Source of the DNA: Rhizobiaceae bacterium
Lineage (GTDB): Bacteria > Pseudomonadota > Alphaproteobacteria > Rhizobiales > Rhizobiaceae
DNA length: 9,353 nucleotides
Assembly: GCA_016793565.1 (NCBI GenBank)
Contig: JAEUMA010000054.1
Coordinates: forward strand, 1-9,353
Direction of reading: 5' to 3'
A program made the translations under genes and the position numbers. Under the pieces are notes generated by a model, which did no database searches, had not been told where the DNA came from, and worked only from the letters and a program-made list of their open reading frames with translations. Shown here piece by piece: positions 1-7,202 of the stretch (positions are counted from its first letter, which is position 1; the number at the start of each line of letters is the position of its first letter).

Positions 1-1059
1 GTGGGCGTGTTGTCGCCGGGCTCGCTCGGGGTGCTCGCCGACGACGATCGGCGCAACATGCTGATCGGCGGCAGCAAAGGTTCGCTCTGCGGCAACGCCG
101 CCATGGAGGAGGCCGAACTCCTGATCGCCGTCGGCACGCGGTCGGTCTGCCAGGCCGATTGTTCGGGCATCGGCTATCCCAACGCGGCGGCTGTCATCAA
201 CATCAATGGCGAACTGTCCGATGCCGCGCACTACAACCGTACCGTCATGCTGCCGGGCGATCTCGGCCATACGATACGGCGGCTGGTGGAAGCGCTGCGC
301 GCGAGGCCGCCCGCCTCAGCCGCGCCTTGGCTGGAGCTGTGCGCCGCGCGTAAGAAGCGTTGGCGCGAGGTCTGCGCCGAGGCTGTCTCCTGCCCACCGC
401 TGGTCGACGAAACCTGGCGCCAGCCGGTGCTGGCTCAGCCGACCGCGCTCGACGCGGTGCTGCGCTTCGCCCATGAGGAGGGCGCTACCTGCCTGTTCGA
501 TGCGGGCGATGTCCAGGCCAACGGCTTCCAGCTCACGCGCGACACCGCGCCGATGCAGACGATCACCGAGAGCGGAGCCTCCTATATGGGGTTCGCGGTC
601 AGCGCGCTGGTCGCCTCCGGCCTGGCCCGGAAGCCCAGGCGCGTGATCGCGGTGACGGGGGACGGCTCGTTCACGATGAACCCGCAGGTGCTCATCGACG
701 GGATTGAGCACCGCGTCCGCGGCACCATTGTCATGCTCGACAACCGGCGGATGGCAGCGATCTCGTCGCTGCAGCTGGCGCAGTACGGGATCGACTACGC
801 GACCAGCGACACCGTGGAAGTCGACTACGTCGCTCTCGCCGGGTCGGTGAAGGGAATCAAGGCGTTGTCGGGTGGCACCACGCGGGCTGAGCTCGAAGGC
901 GCGTTGCGCGAGGCGTTCGCCTATGACGGGCTCTCCTTCGTGCATGTTCCGGTCTATTTCGGCGACGATCCGCGCGGAGGCCTTGGCGCCTTCGGCAAGT
1001 GGAACGTCGGCAACTGGGTGGAAGGCGTTCAGCGCGCCTACCTGGCGCAGGACCTGTGA
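1..1059 (+). CDS. Thiamine-pyrophosphate-dependent enzyme, acetolactate synthase/IolD superfamily (5' end outside window)
   Basis: The visible 352 residues are the middle and C-terminal parts of a ThDP enzyme; such proteins usually have about 550-650 residues. The first ~100 residues look like the central non-catalytic domain (an ELLIAVGTRS stretch, then a dinucleotide-fold-like VININGELSD). The C-terminal pyrimidine/diphosphate-binding domain carries the ThDP/Mg motif running from GDG (220-222) to DN (247-248). The text after it (AAISSLQ) and the C-terminal GGLGAFGKWNVGNW resemble IolD, the trihydroxycyclohexanedione hydrolase of inositol catabolism, more than classical acetolactate synthase, but the match is not close enough to name a substrate. 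The GTG at base 1 is just an in-frame valine codon, not a believable start, because the whole N-terminal ThDP domain would be missing. The stop is TGA at 1057-1059. It is followed by iclR on the same strand, which may regulate it. Family is certain; reaction is unknown. Confidence 0.85.
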   Translation: MGVLSPGSLGVLADDDRRNMLIGGSKGSLCGNAAMEEAELLIAVGTRSVCQADCSGIGYPNAAAVININGELSDAAHYNRTVMLPGDLGHTIRRLVEALRARPPASAAPWLELCAARKKRWREVCAEAVSCPPLVDETWRQPVLAQPTALDAVLRFAHEEGATCLFDAGDVQANGFQLTRDTAPMQTITESGASYMGFAVSALVASGLARKPRRVIAVTGDGSFTMNPQVLIDGIEHRVRGTIVMLDNRRMAAISSLQLAQYGIDYATSDTVEVDYVALAGSVKGIKALSGGTTRAELEGALREAFAYDGLSFVHVPVYFGDDPRGGLGAFGKWNVGNWVEGVQRAYLAQDL

Positions 1060-1063
1060 GGGC

Positions 1064-1130
1064 GCGTTGCCTTCTCCGCGCGCGGCCGCTGGCGCACCGC
1101 TTGCCATCGTCTCCCTTGCGGCGGCAACGC
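1064..1130 (+). other. Long-range inverted repeat in the iclR leader
   Basis: GCGTTGCC at 1064-1071 is exactly complementary to GGCAACGC at 1123-1130, starting 5 bases after the stop of the ThDP enzyme gene. The 51 bases between contain further GC-rich complementarity (for example CCGC and GCGG segments). It could be a branched 3' structure ending the upstream mRNA, or leader structure of the iclR transcript. No run of T follows, so it is not a textbook intrinsic terminator. Confidence 0.4.
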
Positions 1131-1146
1131 AGACGTGTGCGTATAT

Positions 1147-1164
1147 CTCCGGTCCAAACCGGAG
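1147..1164 (+). promoter_or_regulatory. Perfect dyad covering the iclR Shine-Dalgarno sequence
   Basis: CTCCGGT (1147-1153) and ACCGGAG (1158-1164) form a perfect 7-bp stem with a CCAA loop. The 3' arm contains GGAG at 1161-1164, the only good ribosome binding site for the iclR start at 1169 or 1172. In RNA the hairpin would hide that site; in DNA the same 18-base dyad would suit a dimeric regulator such as IclR itself. The sequence alone does not separate the two readings. Confidence 0.5.
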
Positions 1165-1168
1165 CCCC

Positions 1169-2079
1169 ATGATGCAGGATGAAGAGCCGCATGACGACGA
1201 CAGGTCGCATGACGAGGGAGCAGGGGCCGCCGGAACCGTCCAGTCCCTGCAGCGGGGGCTGCAGGTGCTGGATATCGTGATCCAGGCTCGCGAGCCGATG
1301 CGGCTGGCCGACATCGCGCGCGAGCTCGACATGGACCGGGCATCCGCGTTCCGGCTGCTGCAGACCCTGGAGCGCAACAGCCTGGTCAGCAAAGACCCGG
1401 TGAAGAAGCAGTACGCCGTTGGCGGCAGGCTGCTGCAATGGGCCGCCGCCATCGTGCAGGATGTCAACCTCGTCGCGGCGGCGCGTCCGCACCTGGAAAA
1501 GCTGGTCGCGCGCACCAACGAGAGCGGCCATTTCGGCGTAATGAGCAAGGGCAGGGCGATGCTGCTCGACTATATCGGCTCGAAGGGCATGATCGTCGTG
1601 CAGAACCGGGTCGGCGTGTTCGAGCCGCTCTACTGCACCGCACTCGGCAAGGCGCTGCTGGCGTTCCAGCCCGAGGCGTCGCGCCGGTCTCTGCTGGCCG
1701 GCATCGAGTTCGAACGGCACACGCCGCAGACGGTGACGGATCGCGCCTCGCTGGAGCGGACAATCGGCGCAGTTCGCGCCGAGGGCGTCGCCCATGACGA
1801 CGGTGAATACAACGCCGTGCTCTACTGCGTGGCTTCGCCCGTACTCGGCCAGGATGCCTCGCCGATCGGCGCCATCGGCGTTTCCATGGTCAGGCCGATA
1901 GCCCTGCAGTCGCCGGATCATATCGCCCAGGTGGCGGCCGAGGTGCGTACCGCCGCCCGTGCCATGACGGTGGCGATGGCAGGGCCGGATGTCGCGCAGG
2001 CAACTTTCGGCGACGCTGCGGAATCCGAACCGGCATCCGACCCGGCAAAGCGAAAAAAGAAAAGACAGGAGGACCGCTG

Positions 2080-2080
<1 letters not shown>
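1169..2080 (+). CDS. IclR-family transcriptional regulator
   Basis: This 303-residue protein has the IclR layout. An N-terminal winged helix-turn-helix spans about residues 24-85 (SLQRGLQVLDIV, then LADIARELDMDRASAFRLLQTLE at 46-68, then the wing). The C-terminal effector-binding domain follows at about 100-270 and includes the family-typical segment with YCTALGKALLAF. IclR proteins bind promoter DNA as dimers or tetramers and respond to small catabolic metabolites. Two adjacent ATG codons, 1169 and 1172, can start it; GGAG at 1161-1164 is 4 and 7 bases away, so 1172 is spaced better. The frame is open further upstream to 872, but that part overlaps the preceding gene and lies outside the IclR fold. 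Both ends are unusual: an acidic, histidine-containing N-terminus (DEEPHDDDRSHDE) and a lysine/arginine-rich C-terminus (AKRKKKRQEDR). Its stop overlaps the start of the next gene (TGATG), so the two are surely co-translated. It probably controls the flanking genes. Confidence 0.93.
2067..2073 (+). promoter_or_regulatory. Shine-Dalgarno for the sugar ABC ATPase, inside the iclR 3' end
   Basis: AGGAGGA lies 6 bases before the ATG at 2080 and inside the last codons of iclR. It is a near-consensus site and settles the start at 2080. With the TGATG overlap it suggests coupled translation of the two genes. Confidence 0.85.
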
Positions 2081-3150
<1,070 letters not shown>

Positions 3151-3203
3151 GAGCGCGGCGCCCGTTTCGACCGAGCGTAGAAATGCTGGCGGGCTGGAAA
3201 TGC

Positions 3204-4214
3204 TCAGTCAATCTCGATCATCGCCTTGATCAGGCCGTGTTTCTCTGACGCCCAGCGCGGCAGGTCGCGGACCGCGCTGCCGAGTTGCGTGCGGTGGGTG
3301 ATCAGCCGGTCGACGGGCACCGCTCCGCCGCGTATGGCGGAAACGACCTGTTCGAAGTCCTCGGTCGTGGCGTTTCGGCTGCCGAGCAACGTCATTTCCT
3401 TGCGATGGAAATCCGGATCCTGGAAGGTGATCGTTTCCCTCACGACACTGACCAGGACGTAGCGGCCGCCATGGGCGACGTGATCGAAGCCTTTCTCCAT
3501 GGCAGCGGGGCTGCCGGTCGCGTCGAAGACCACGTCGAAGCCTTCGTTTCCGATCGAGGCGGCCAGCGCGGCAAGCCCGGTGTCGTCGGCGACGAAGGGG
3601 GTCGCACCGGCGATCGAGCCGGCGCTGGCGGTGCGGTCGCCGTCGCGATCCAGTACCGTCACGGTTGCGCCAGACAGTCGAGCGAACAGCGCCACGCCGA
3701 GGCCGATCGGGCCCGCCCCGACGACGAGGACGCGGTCCTCGGACGAGAGGGCCGCTCGACGTACCGCATGCGCGCCGATCGCCAGGAATTCGACCGTGGC
3801 CGCCTGGTCCATCGACAGTCCGTCGACCGCTATGAGATTGGCCGCGGGAATGGCGAGCAGGCCGGCCATGCCGCCGTCCTCGTGCACGCCGAGGACGGAG
3901 ATGGTGGTGCAGCAGTTTGGCTTGCCGCGGCGGCACGCGACGCATTTGCCGCAGGAGATATAGGGATTGACCGCGAAGATCCGCTCGGCCGGAAGTCGTG
4001 ATCCGGCGGGAGCCTCGACCAGTTCGACGGCCAGTTCATGTCCCATCACGCGCGGGTATTGCAGATAGGGGTGCTTGCCTTCGAAGATGTGGTAGTCGGT
4101 TCCGCACACGCCGACGCGGCGCGGCCGGACGAGCAAGCGGGAAGCGTCGGCCTTTGGAGGGTTTCGTCGTTCGAGGCGCAGTTCGCCGGGCCGCACGCAG
4201 ACTAGAGCTTCCAT
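3204..4214 (-). CDS. Zinc-dependent medium-chain dehydrogenase, LgoD/RspB-like (sugar acid or polyol oxidation)
   Basis: This 336-residue cytoplasmic enzyme should oxidise a secondary alcohol with NAD+. Catalytic zinc ligands are C37 (GVCGTD), H59 and E60 (GHE). The structural zinc site is C88, C91, C94 and C102 (CxxCxxCx7C). The Rossmann motif is GAGPIG at 166-171, and D189 at the end of the second strand favours NAD over NADP. As I recall the E. coli L-galactonate 5-dehydrogenase LgoD, segments such as DPDFHRKEMTLLGSRNAT and ISVLGVHEDGG match closely, placing this protein in the LgoD/RspB branch rather than with sorbitol or threonine dehydrogenase. The ATG at 4214 is chosen because the MCR fold starts there; the frame is open up to 4292, but that extension would run through the stem-loop after the binding-protein gene. 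The ribosome site is weak. As last gene of a CUT2 operon it probably performs the first oxidation of the imported substrate. Exact substrate unknown. Confidence 0.92.
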   Translation of the reverse strand: MEALVCVRPGELRLERRNPPKADASRLLVRPRRVGVCGTDYHIFEGKHPYLQYPRVMGHELAVELVEAPAGSRLPAERIFAVNPYISCGKCVACRRGKPNCCTTISVLGVHEDGGMAGLLAIPAANLIAVDGLSMDQAATVEFLAIGAHAVRRAALSSEDRVLVVGAGPIGLGVALFARLSGATVTVLDRDGDRTASAGSIAGATPFVADDTGLAALAASIGNEGFDVVFDATGSPAAMEKGFDHVAHGGRYVLVSVVRETITFQDPDFHRKEMTLLGSRNATTEDFEQVVSAIRGGAVPVDRLITHRTQLGSAVRDLPRWASEKHGLIKAMIEID

Positions 4215-4261
4215 GAATCGCTCGCAGACACTCGTTCCTGATGACGCCGACCAGCGCAAGA

Positions 4262-4292
4262 GTGTGGGGCCGGCTATACGCCGGCCCCACAC
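4262..4292 (-). terminator. Strong 13-bp stem-loop just after the binding-protein gene
   Basis: GTGTGGGGCCGGC (4262-4274) and GCCGGCCCCACAC (4280-4292) pair perfectly around a 5-base loop. The hairpin begins two bases after the binding-protein stop codon (TAA, 4297-4295 on the minus strand). No T run follows on either strand, so full Rho-independent termination is doubtful. An mRNA-stabilising or attenuating role between the binding protein and the dehydrogenase fits better. Confidence 0.75.
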
Positions 4293-4294
4293 GG

Positions 4295-5209
4295 TTACTG
4301 GAATTGCGCCATGTTTTCCTTTGTCACGAGGGCGGCGCCGGAGTCGATCAGCGACTCGACCTTCTCGCCCTTGATGGCCTTGACCAGCGCCTCGACGCCG
4401 AGTGAAGCCATCTTGGCGGGAAACTGCGCCACGCTCGCATTCTCGATGCCGGCCTGAAGCGCCTCGGCCTCGCCACAGCAGAAGTCGAAGCCGACGAGCG
4501 TCACCTTGCCGGCCAGGTTAGCGTTCTTCAACGCCTGGGCCGCGCCCGCTGCCGGCGGCCCGCAAGCCGCGTAGATGGACTTCAGATCGGGATTGGCCGT
4601 CAGAATATCCTCGGCGACGCTGATGCCTTTCTCTTCGGTGCAGTCCGTCGCGCCACGACCGACAATCTTGACGTCGACGCCGGCGAGGCCGTCAAGCATG
4701 CCCTTGACCCGGTCATCGAGCGAAGGCACCCCGGGAACACCTTCCAGTATGCCCAGCGAGTCACCGTCCTTGAGAACGGTCTTCAGGTACTCGCCGGCGA
4801 TCTTGCCGGCGTTGTAGTTGTCGGTGGTGGCAAGCGCCGTCCGGTTTTCCCACCCCGGAATATTGTTGTCCATGAGGACGACCTTGACGCCTGCGGCGAC
4901 CGCCTTGTCGAGCGTGGCGGCGACCGTCGGATCTACCGGCGTGATCGCGATGCCCTGGACGCCCTGCGTCACCATCGACTCGATCTGGGCGATCTGGCCC
5001 TCAATGTCCGTCGCGGACGCACCCTGGCCGAAGACGAGCTCGATGCCGGGATTGGCCGCGGCGTATTCCTTGGCGGCGTTCTCCATGGTGGCGAAGAACG
5101 GAACCGGGAACTTGGTTATGAAGCCGATCTTGACGGCATCGGCTGCCGTTGCGGGAGCGGCGGCCGCCAAGGCGAACGCCGTTCCCGCAAGGATTGTACG
5201 GAACCTCAT
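4295..5209 (-). CDS. Periplasmic sugar-binding protein of a CUT2 ABC transporter (RbsB-like)
   Basis: This 304-residue protein captures the substrate in the periplasm and delivers it to the permease encoded two genes upstream. A Sec signal peptide is clear: MRFRT, a hydrophobic alanine/leucine core, then cleavage after ATA at residue 22. The mature part follows the Peripla_BP_4/RbsB pattern, with KIGFITKFPVPFF in the first strand and pocket, the GIAITPVDP hinge-side strand, and VVLMDNNIPG. Length is normal for the family. The ATG at 5209 has AGGGAGGAG (5225-5217) 7 bases before it. Four cysteines occur in the mature part: C190, C216 and the pair C244-C245 in GFDFCCGEAEAL, at a place where RbsB-type proteins usually carry GFD and polar ligand contacts. 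Disulfides are possible, since the compartment is oxidising. It is the third gene of its operon and lies between stem-loops on both sides. Its substrate is likely a sugar, polyol or sugar acid. Confidence 0.94.
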   Translation of the reverse strand: MRFRTILAGTAFALAAAAPATAADAVKIGFITKFPVPFFATMENAAKEYAAANPGIELVFGQGASATDIEGQIAQIESMVTQGVQGIAITPVDPTVAATLDKAVAAGVKVVLMDNNIPGWENRTALATTDNYNAGKIAGEYLKTVLKDGDSLGILEGVPGVPSLDDRVKGMLDGLAGVDVKIVGRGATDCTEEKGISVAEDILTANPDLKSIYAACGPPAAGAAQALKNANLAGKVTLVGFDFCCGEAEALQAGIENASVAQFPAKMASLGVEALVKAIKGEKVESLIDSGAALVTKENMAQFQ

Positions 5210-5230
5210 TAACGTGCTCCTCCCTCTGAT

Positions 5231-5252
5231 GGGCGGCTCCCTTCGAGCGCCC
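5231..5252 (-). other. Imperfect stem-loop ahead of the binding-protein ribosome site
   Basis: GGGCG plus CTC (5231-5235, 5237-5239) can pair with GAG plus CGCCC (5245-5252) with one bulged base. It ends 5 bases before the Shine-Dalgarno of the binding-protein gene. It is weaker than the neighbouring hairpin and might act with it as a tandem structure. Confidence 0.35.
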
Positions 5253-5258
5253 TTCGCA

Positions 5259-5280
5259 TCGCCGTCCGGCTGGACGGCGA
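5259..5280 (-). other. 9-bp stem-loop between the ATPase and binding-protein genes
   Basis: TCGCCGTCC (5259-5267) pairs perfectly with GGACGGCGA (5272-5280) around a 4-base loop. On the transcript it starts 7 bases after the ATPase stop codon and lies before the binding-protein start. There is no T run, so an RNA-processing or stability element is more likely than a terminator. Confidence 0.6.
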
Positions 5281-5287
5281 GTTTCCT

Positions 5288-6043
5288 TCAGGCCTCGGCG
5301 CCGACGATCAGCGATACGAGTTCCTGCTGGTTGGTACGGTCGGGCTTCAGCTCGCCGACCTTTCTGCCCTGGCGCAGGACGACCGCGCGGTCCGCAAGCT
5401 CGAGCACGTGCTCCATGTTGTGGGTGATCAGGATCACGGCGTTGCCCTCGTCGCGGAGTTGCCGGATGAGATCGAGAACCTTGCGCGACTCGCGCAGGCC
5501 GAGCGCGGCGGTGGGCTCGTCGAGAATGACGACCTTGCGCGCGAACACCGCTGCGCGGGCCACCGCGATGGCCTGCCGCTGGCCGCCCGACATCAGCGCC
5601 ACCGGCGCGTCGAGCCGCGGCAGCTTGACCTTGAGCCGGTTGATGACGGCAGCTGCCTCGCGGTCCATGGTACGCCTGCGCGCGAAGCGAAGCGGTCGGG
5701 GAAGCCAGGACGGAAACGAAATCTCGCGGCCGCAGTAGAAGTTCTGCGACGGCGTCAGATTGTCGAACAGCGCCAAATCCTGATAGACGGTCTCTATGCC
5801 GGCGCGCCGCGCAAGCGCAGGCGTCGACAGCGCGGCGACCTCGCCGTCCAGGCGGATCTCGCCTTCGTCGAGCGAATGCACGCCGCTGATGCAGCGGACC
5901 AGCGTGGATTTGCCCGCGCCGTTGTCGCCCAACAGGGCCAGCACCTCGCCGCGCCAGCTGTCGAGGCTGACGCCTTTCAGCGCATGGACGGCGCCGAAGC
6001 GCTTGTGACCGTCGCGCACGGACAGGACGGGAACGCCGCTCAT
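5288..6043 (-). CDS. CUT2 sugar ABC transporter ATP-binding protein, single-domain (FrcA-like)
   Basis: This 251-residue protein has one nucleotide-binding domain: Walker A GDNGAGKST (39-47), Q-loop Q88 (ETVYQDLAL), signature MSGGQ (151-155, methionine for the usual leucine), Walker B ending in DE at 175-176 (VVILDEPTAAL), and switch histidine H208 (ITHN). E. coli RbsA and MglA have two fused domains of about 500 residues; a single domain working as a homodimer is known from rhizobial FrcA, and IETVYQ and ARAAVFARKVVILDEPTAALG recall that group. The ATG at 6043 is favoured because it overlaps the stop of the permease gene as ATGA and has GAGGG upstream; the frame stays open to 6463, but that part is inside the permease gene and encodes low-complexity arginine-rich text. 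It powers uptake through the permease upstream. Catalytic motifs look complete. Confidence 0.95.
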   Translation of the reverse strand: MSGVPVLSVRDGHKRFGAVHALKGVSLDSWRGEVLALLGDNGAGKSTLVRCISGVHSLDEGEIRLDGEVAALSTPALARRAGIETVYQDLALFDNLTPSQNFYCGREISFPSWLPRPLRFARRRTMDREAAAVINRLKVKLPRLDAPVALMSGGQRQAIAVARAAVFARKVVILDEPTAALGLRESRKVLDLIRQLRDEGNAVILITHNMEHVLELADRAVVLRQGRKVGELKPDRTNQQELVSLIVGAEA

Positions 6044-7095
6044 TGCGCCCTCGTCGCCTGGCTGGCGCGCGCGCGGGCTTCCAGATGATTGCGCAGCACG
6101 TCCGCCTCGACCGCGATGACGATGATCAGGCCGATGGCGATCATCTGGTAGAAGACGCTGACATTCAGCAGGTTGAGCGCATTGCGTATGACGCCGATCA
6201 TGACGGCGCCGACGAGGGCGTGCCCGAGATGTCCGCGCCCGCCCAGAAAGCTTGCGCCGCCGATGATGACGGCAGCGATAGTGTCGAGTTCCAGCAGGTT
6301 GCCGTAGAGCGGCGAGCTTGCGGCCGTCCGCCCGGAGAGGACGACCGCGCCGATGCCCGCGCACAGCCCGGCGAACGAATAAGTGGCCACCAGCACCCAG
6401 TTGACCGGAATACCCATCTCGACGGCGGCCTTGGGGTTGCCGCCGACGGCGTAGGTCCACCACCCCCAGATCATCGATCGGGCCATTACGAACACGAACA
6501 GCGCGACGCCGAAGACGACGAAGAAGGAGTTGGGCACGCCGAGCCGGGAGGTCTCGCCCAGGAAGGTGACGGCTTCGGGCATGCCCCGCATTGTCGTGTG
6601 ATTGATCGACAGCTCCAGCGCGAGGCCCTTGCAGATGCTGAGCGTGGCCAGCGTGATGATGAAGGGGTGGGGGAGCTTCCCGAAAACGTAGACGGCCCCG
6701 TTGATGAAGCCGACCAGCGACCCGCTTGCCAGCATCGCCATGATAACCAGGGTTGCGGAGTCGGTGGCCTTGTAGACCAGGCCGCCCATGACGGTGGCGA
6801 GCGCGAGGTTGGCGCCGACGGAAAGATCGATGCCTCTGGTCAGGATCACGAGTTGCTGGCCCATCGCCACGATCGCGATCACGGCTGTCTGCGCCATGAT
6901 GTTCCCGATGTTGACCGGCTTCAGAAAGTTCGGCGTGAGGAAGCTGACGACGACGATCAGCAACACCAGGATCAGCATCGGGCCGAAGCTCAGCAGCCGC
7001 AGGGCCGCGTCGACGGCGGCCCCGCCTTCCGCGCGACTCTCCCCGTCGCTGGACCCGGACATCGTGTCCGGTTCCCTCGTTGTCTCGGCCAACAA
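6040..7095 (-). CDS. CUT2 sugar ABC transporter permease (BPD_transp_2, RbsC-like)
   Basis: This integral inner-membrane protein of about 350 residues forms the channel, probably as a homodimer. A polar tail of about 32 residues precedes the first transmembrane helix (about 34-53). The family hallmark GIDLSVG lies at 88-94, and the C-terminal GGASFLGGRG stretch with IGVIRNALNLLNV is typical of RbsC/FrcC proteins. About 8-10 hydrophobic segments can be seen. No ATG suits the start: TTG codons at 7095 and 7092 directly follow a strong Shine-Dalgarno, and TTG 7092 has the better 5-base spacing. An ATG at 7062 (residue 12) is the alternative, with only a distant GAGGG. It is the first gene of the operon, followed by the ATPase with a 4-base overlap, and faces the GntR gene across the control region. 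Confidence 0.94.
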   Translation of the reverse strand: MLAETTREPDTMSGSSDGESRAEGGAAVDAALRLLSFGPMLILVLLIVVVSFLTPNFLKPVNIGNIMAQTAVIAIVAMGQQLVILTRGIDLSVGANLALATVMGGLVYKATDSATLVIMAMLASGSLVGFINGAVYVFGKLPHPFIITLATLSICKGLALELSINHTTMRGMPEAVTFLGETSRLGVPNSFFVVFGVALFVFVMARSMIWGWWTYAVGGNPKAAVEMGIPVNWVLVATYSFAGLCAGIGAVVLSGRTAASSPLYGNLLELDTIAAVIIGGASFLGGRGHLGHALVGAVMIGVIRNALNLLNVSVFYQMIAIGLIIVIAVEADVLRNHLEARARASQATRAQ

Positions 7096-7097
7096 GG

Positions 7098-7107
7098 CCT
7101 CCTCCCT
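7098..7107 (-). promoter_or_regulatory. Shine-Dalgarno of the permease gene, supporting a TTG start
   Basis: On the minus strand this reads AGGGAGGAGG. It lies 2 bases from the TTG at 7095 and 5 from the TTG at 7092, but more than 30 from the first ATG at 7062. The near-consensus site argues that translation begins at a TTG. Confidence 0.65.
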
Positions 7108-7182
7108 TTCAGTTTCTTATAGAGAAAAAGCCGTTTGAAACTCACTCGTCAAATTGTTTTTTATCGATTAAAATGCAGTTCT
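7108..7182. promoter_or_regulatory. AT-rich divergent control region with candidate operators
   Basis: This is the most AT-rich part of the window and separates the transporter operon from the gntR gene. Three short dyads are visible: TTTCT-N5-AGAAA (7113-7127), GTTT-G-AAAC (7133-7141, within a wider TTTGA-N10-TCAAA at 7134-7153), and TTTTA-N5-TAAAA around ATCGAT (7159-7173). A TATAAG on the minus strand (7121-7116) could be a -10 element of the operon, and TAAAAT (7169-7174) one for gntR, but I see no convincing -35 for either. The first dyad overlaps that TATAAG, where repressor binding would block transcription. Confidence 0.55.
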
Positions 7183-7202
7183 GAGGAACGGAGATCGCAT
7201 CT

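Noticed and set aside
316..1548. Long open frame on the minus strand, 410 codons, and the overlapping minus frames up to 1921
   Set aside because: It lies opposite the ThDP enzyme and IclR genes, has no recognisable domain, is arginine-rich and low-complexity, and reflects the high GC content.
3180..3204. Direct repeat GAAATGCT (3180-3187 and 3197-3204) in the convergent gap
   Set aside because: Two copies of 8 bases only, with no flanking symmetry or mobile-element context; likely chance. No clear terminator is visible in this 53-base gap either.
4215..4292. N-terminal extension of the dehydrogenase up to an ATG at 4292
   Set aside because: It would translate through the 13-bp hairpin and add 26 residues before the normal start of the fold.
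4262..4292. Hairpin as an insertion-sequence end or attachment site
   Set aside because: No matching second copy, target duplication or recombinase gene in the window, and its position directly after a stop codon explains it as an RNA element.
6043..7122. 359-codon plus-strand frame opposite the permease gene
   Set aside because: The product is almost only Asp, His, Arg, Gly and Gln, with no hydrophobic core, as expected for the complement of a membrane-protein gene.
7148..7153. TTGACG on the minus strand as a -35 element for the transporter operon
   Set aside because: At a 17-base spacing the -10 position reads TTTTTC; the TATAAG that looks better is about 26 bases away, too far for a standard promoter.
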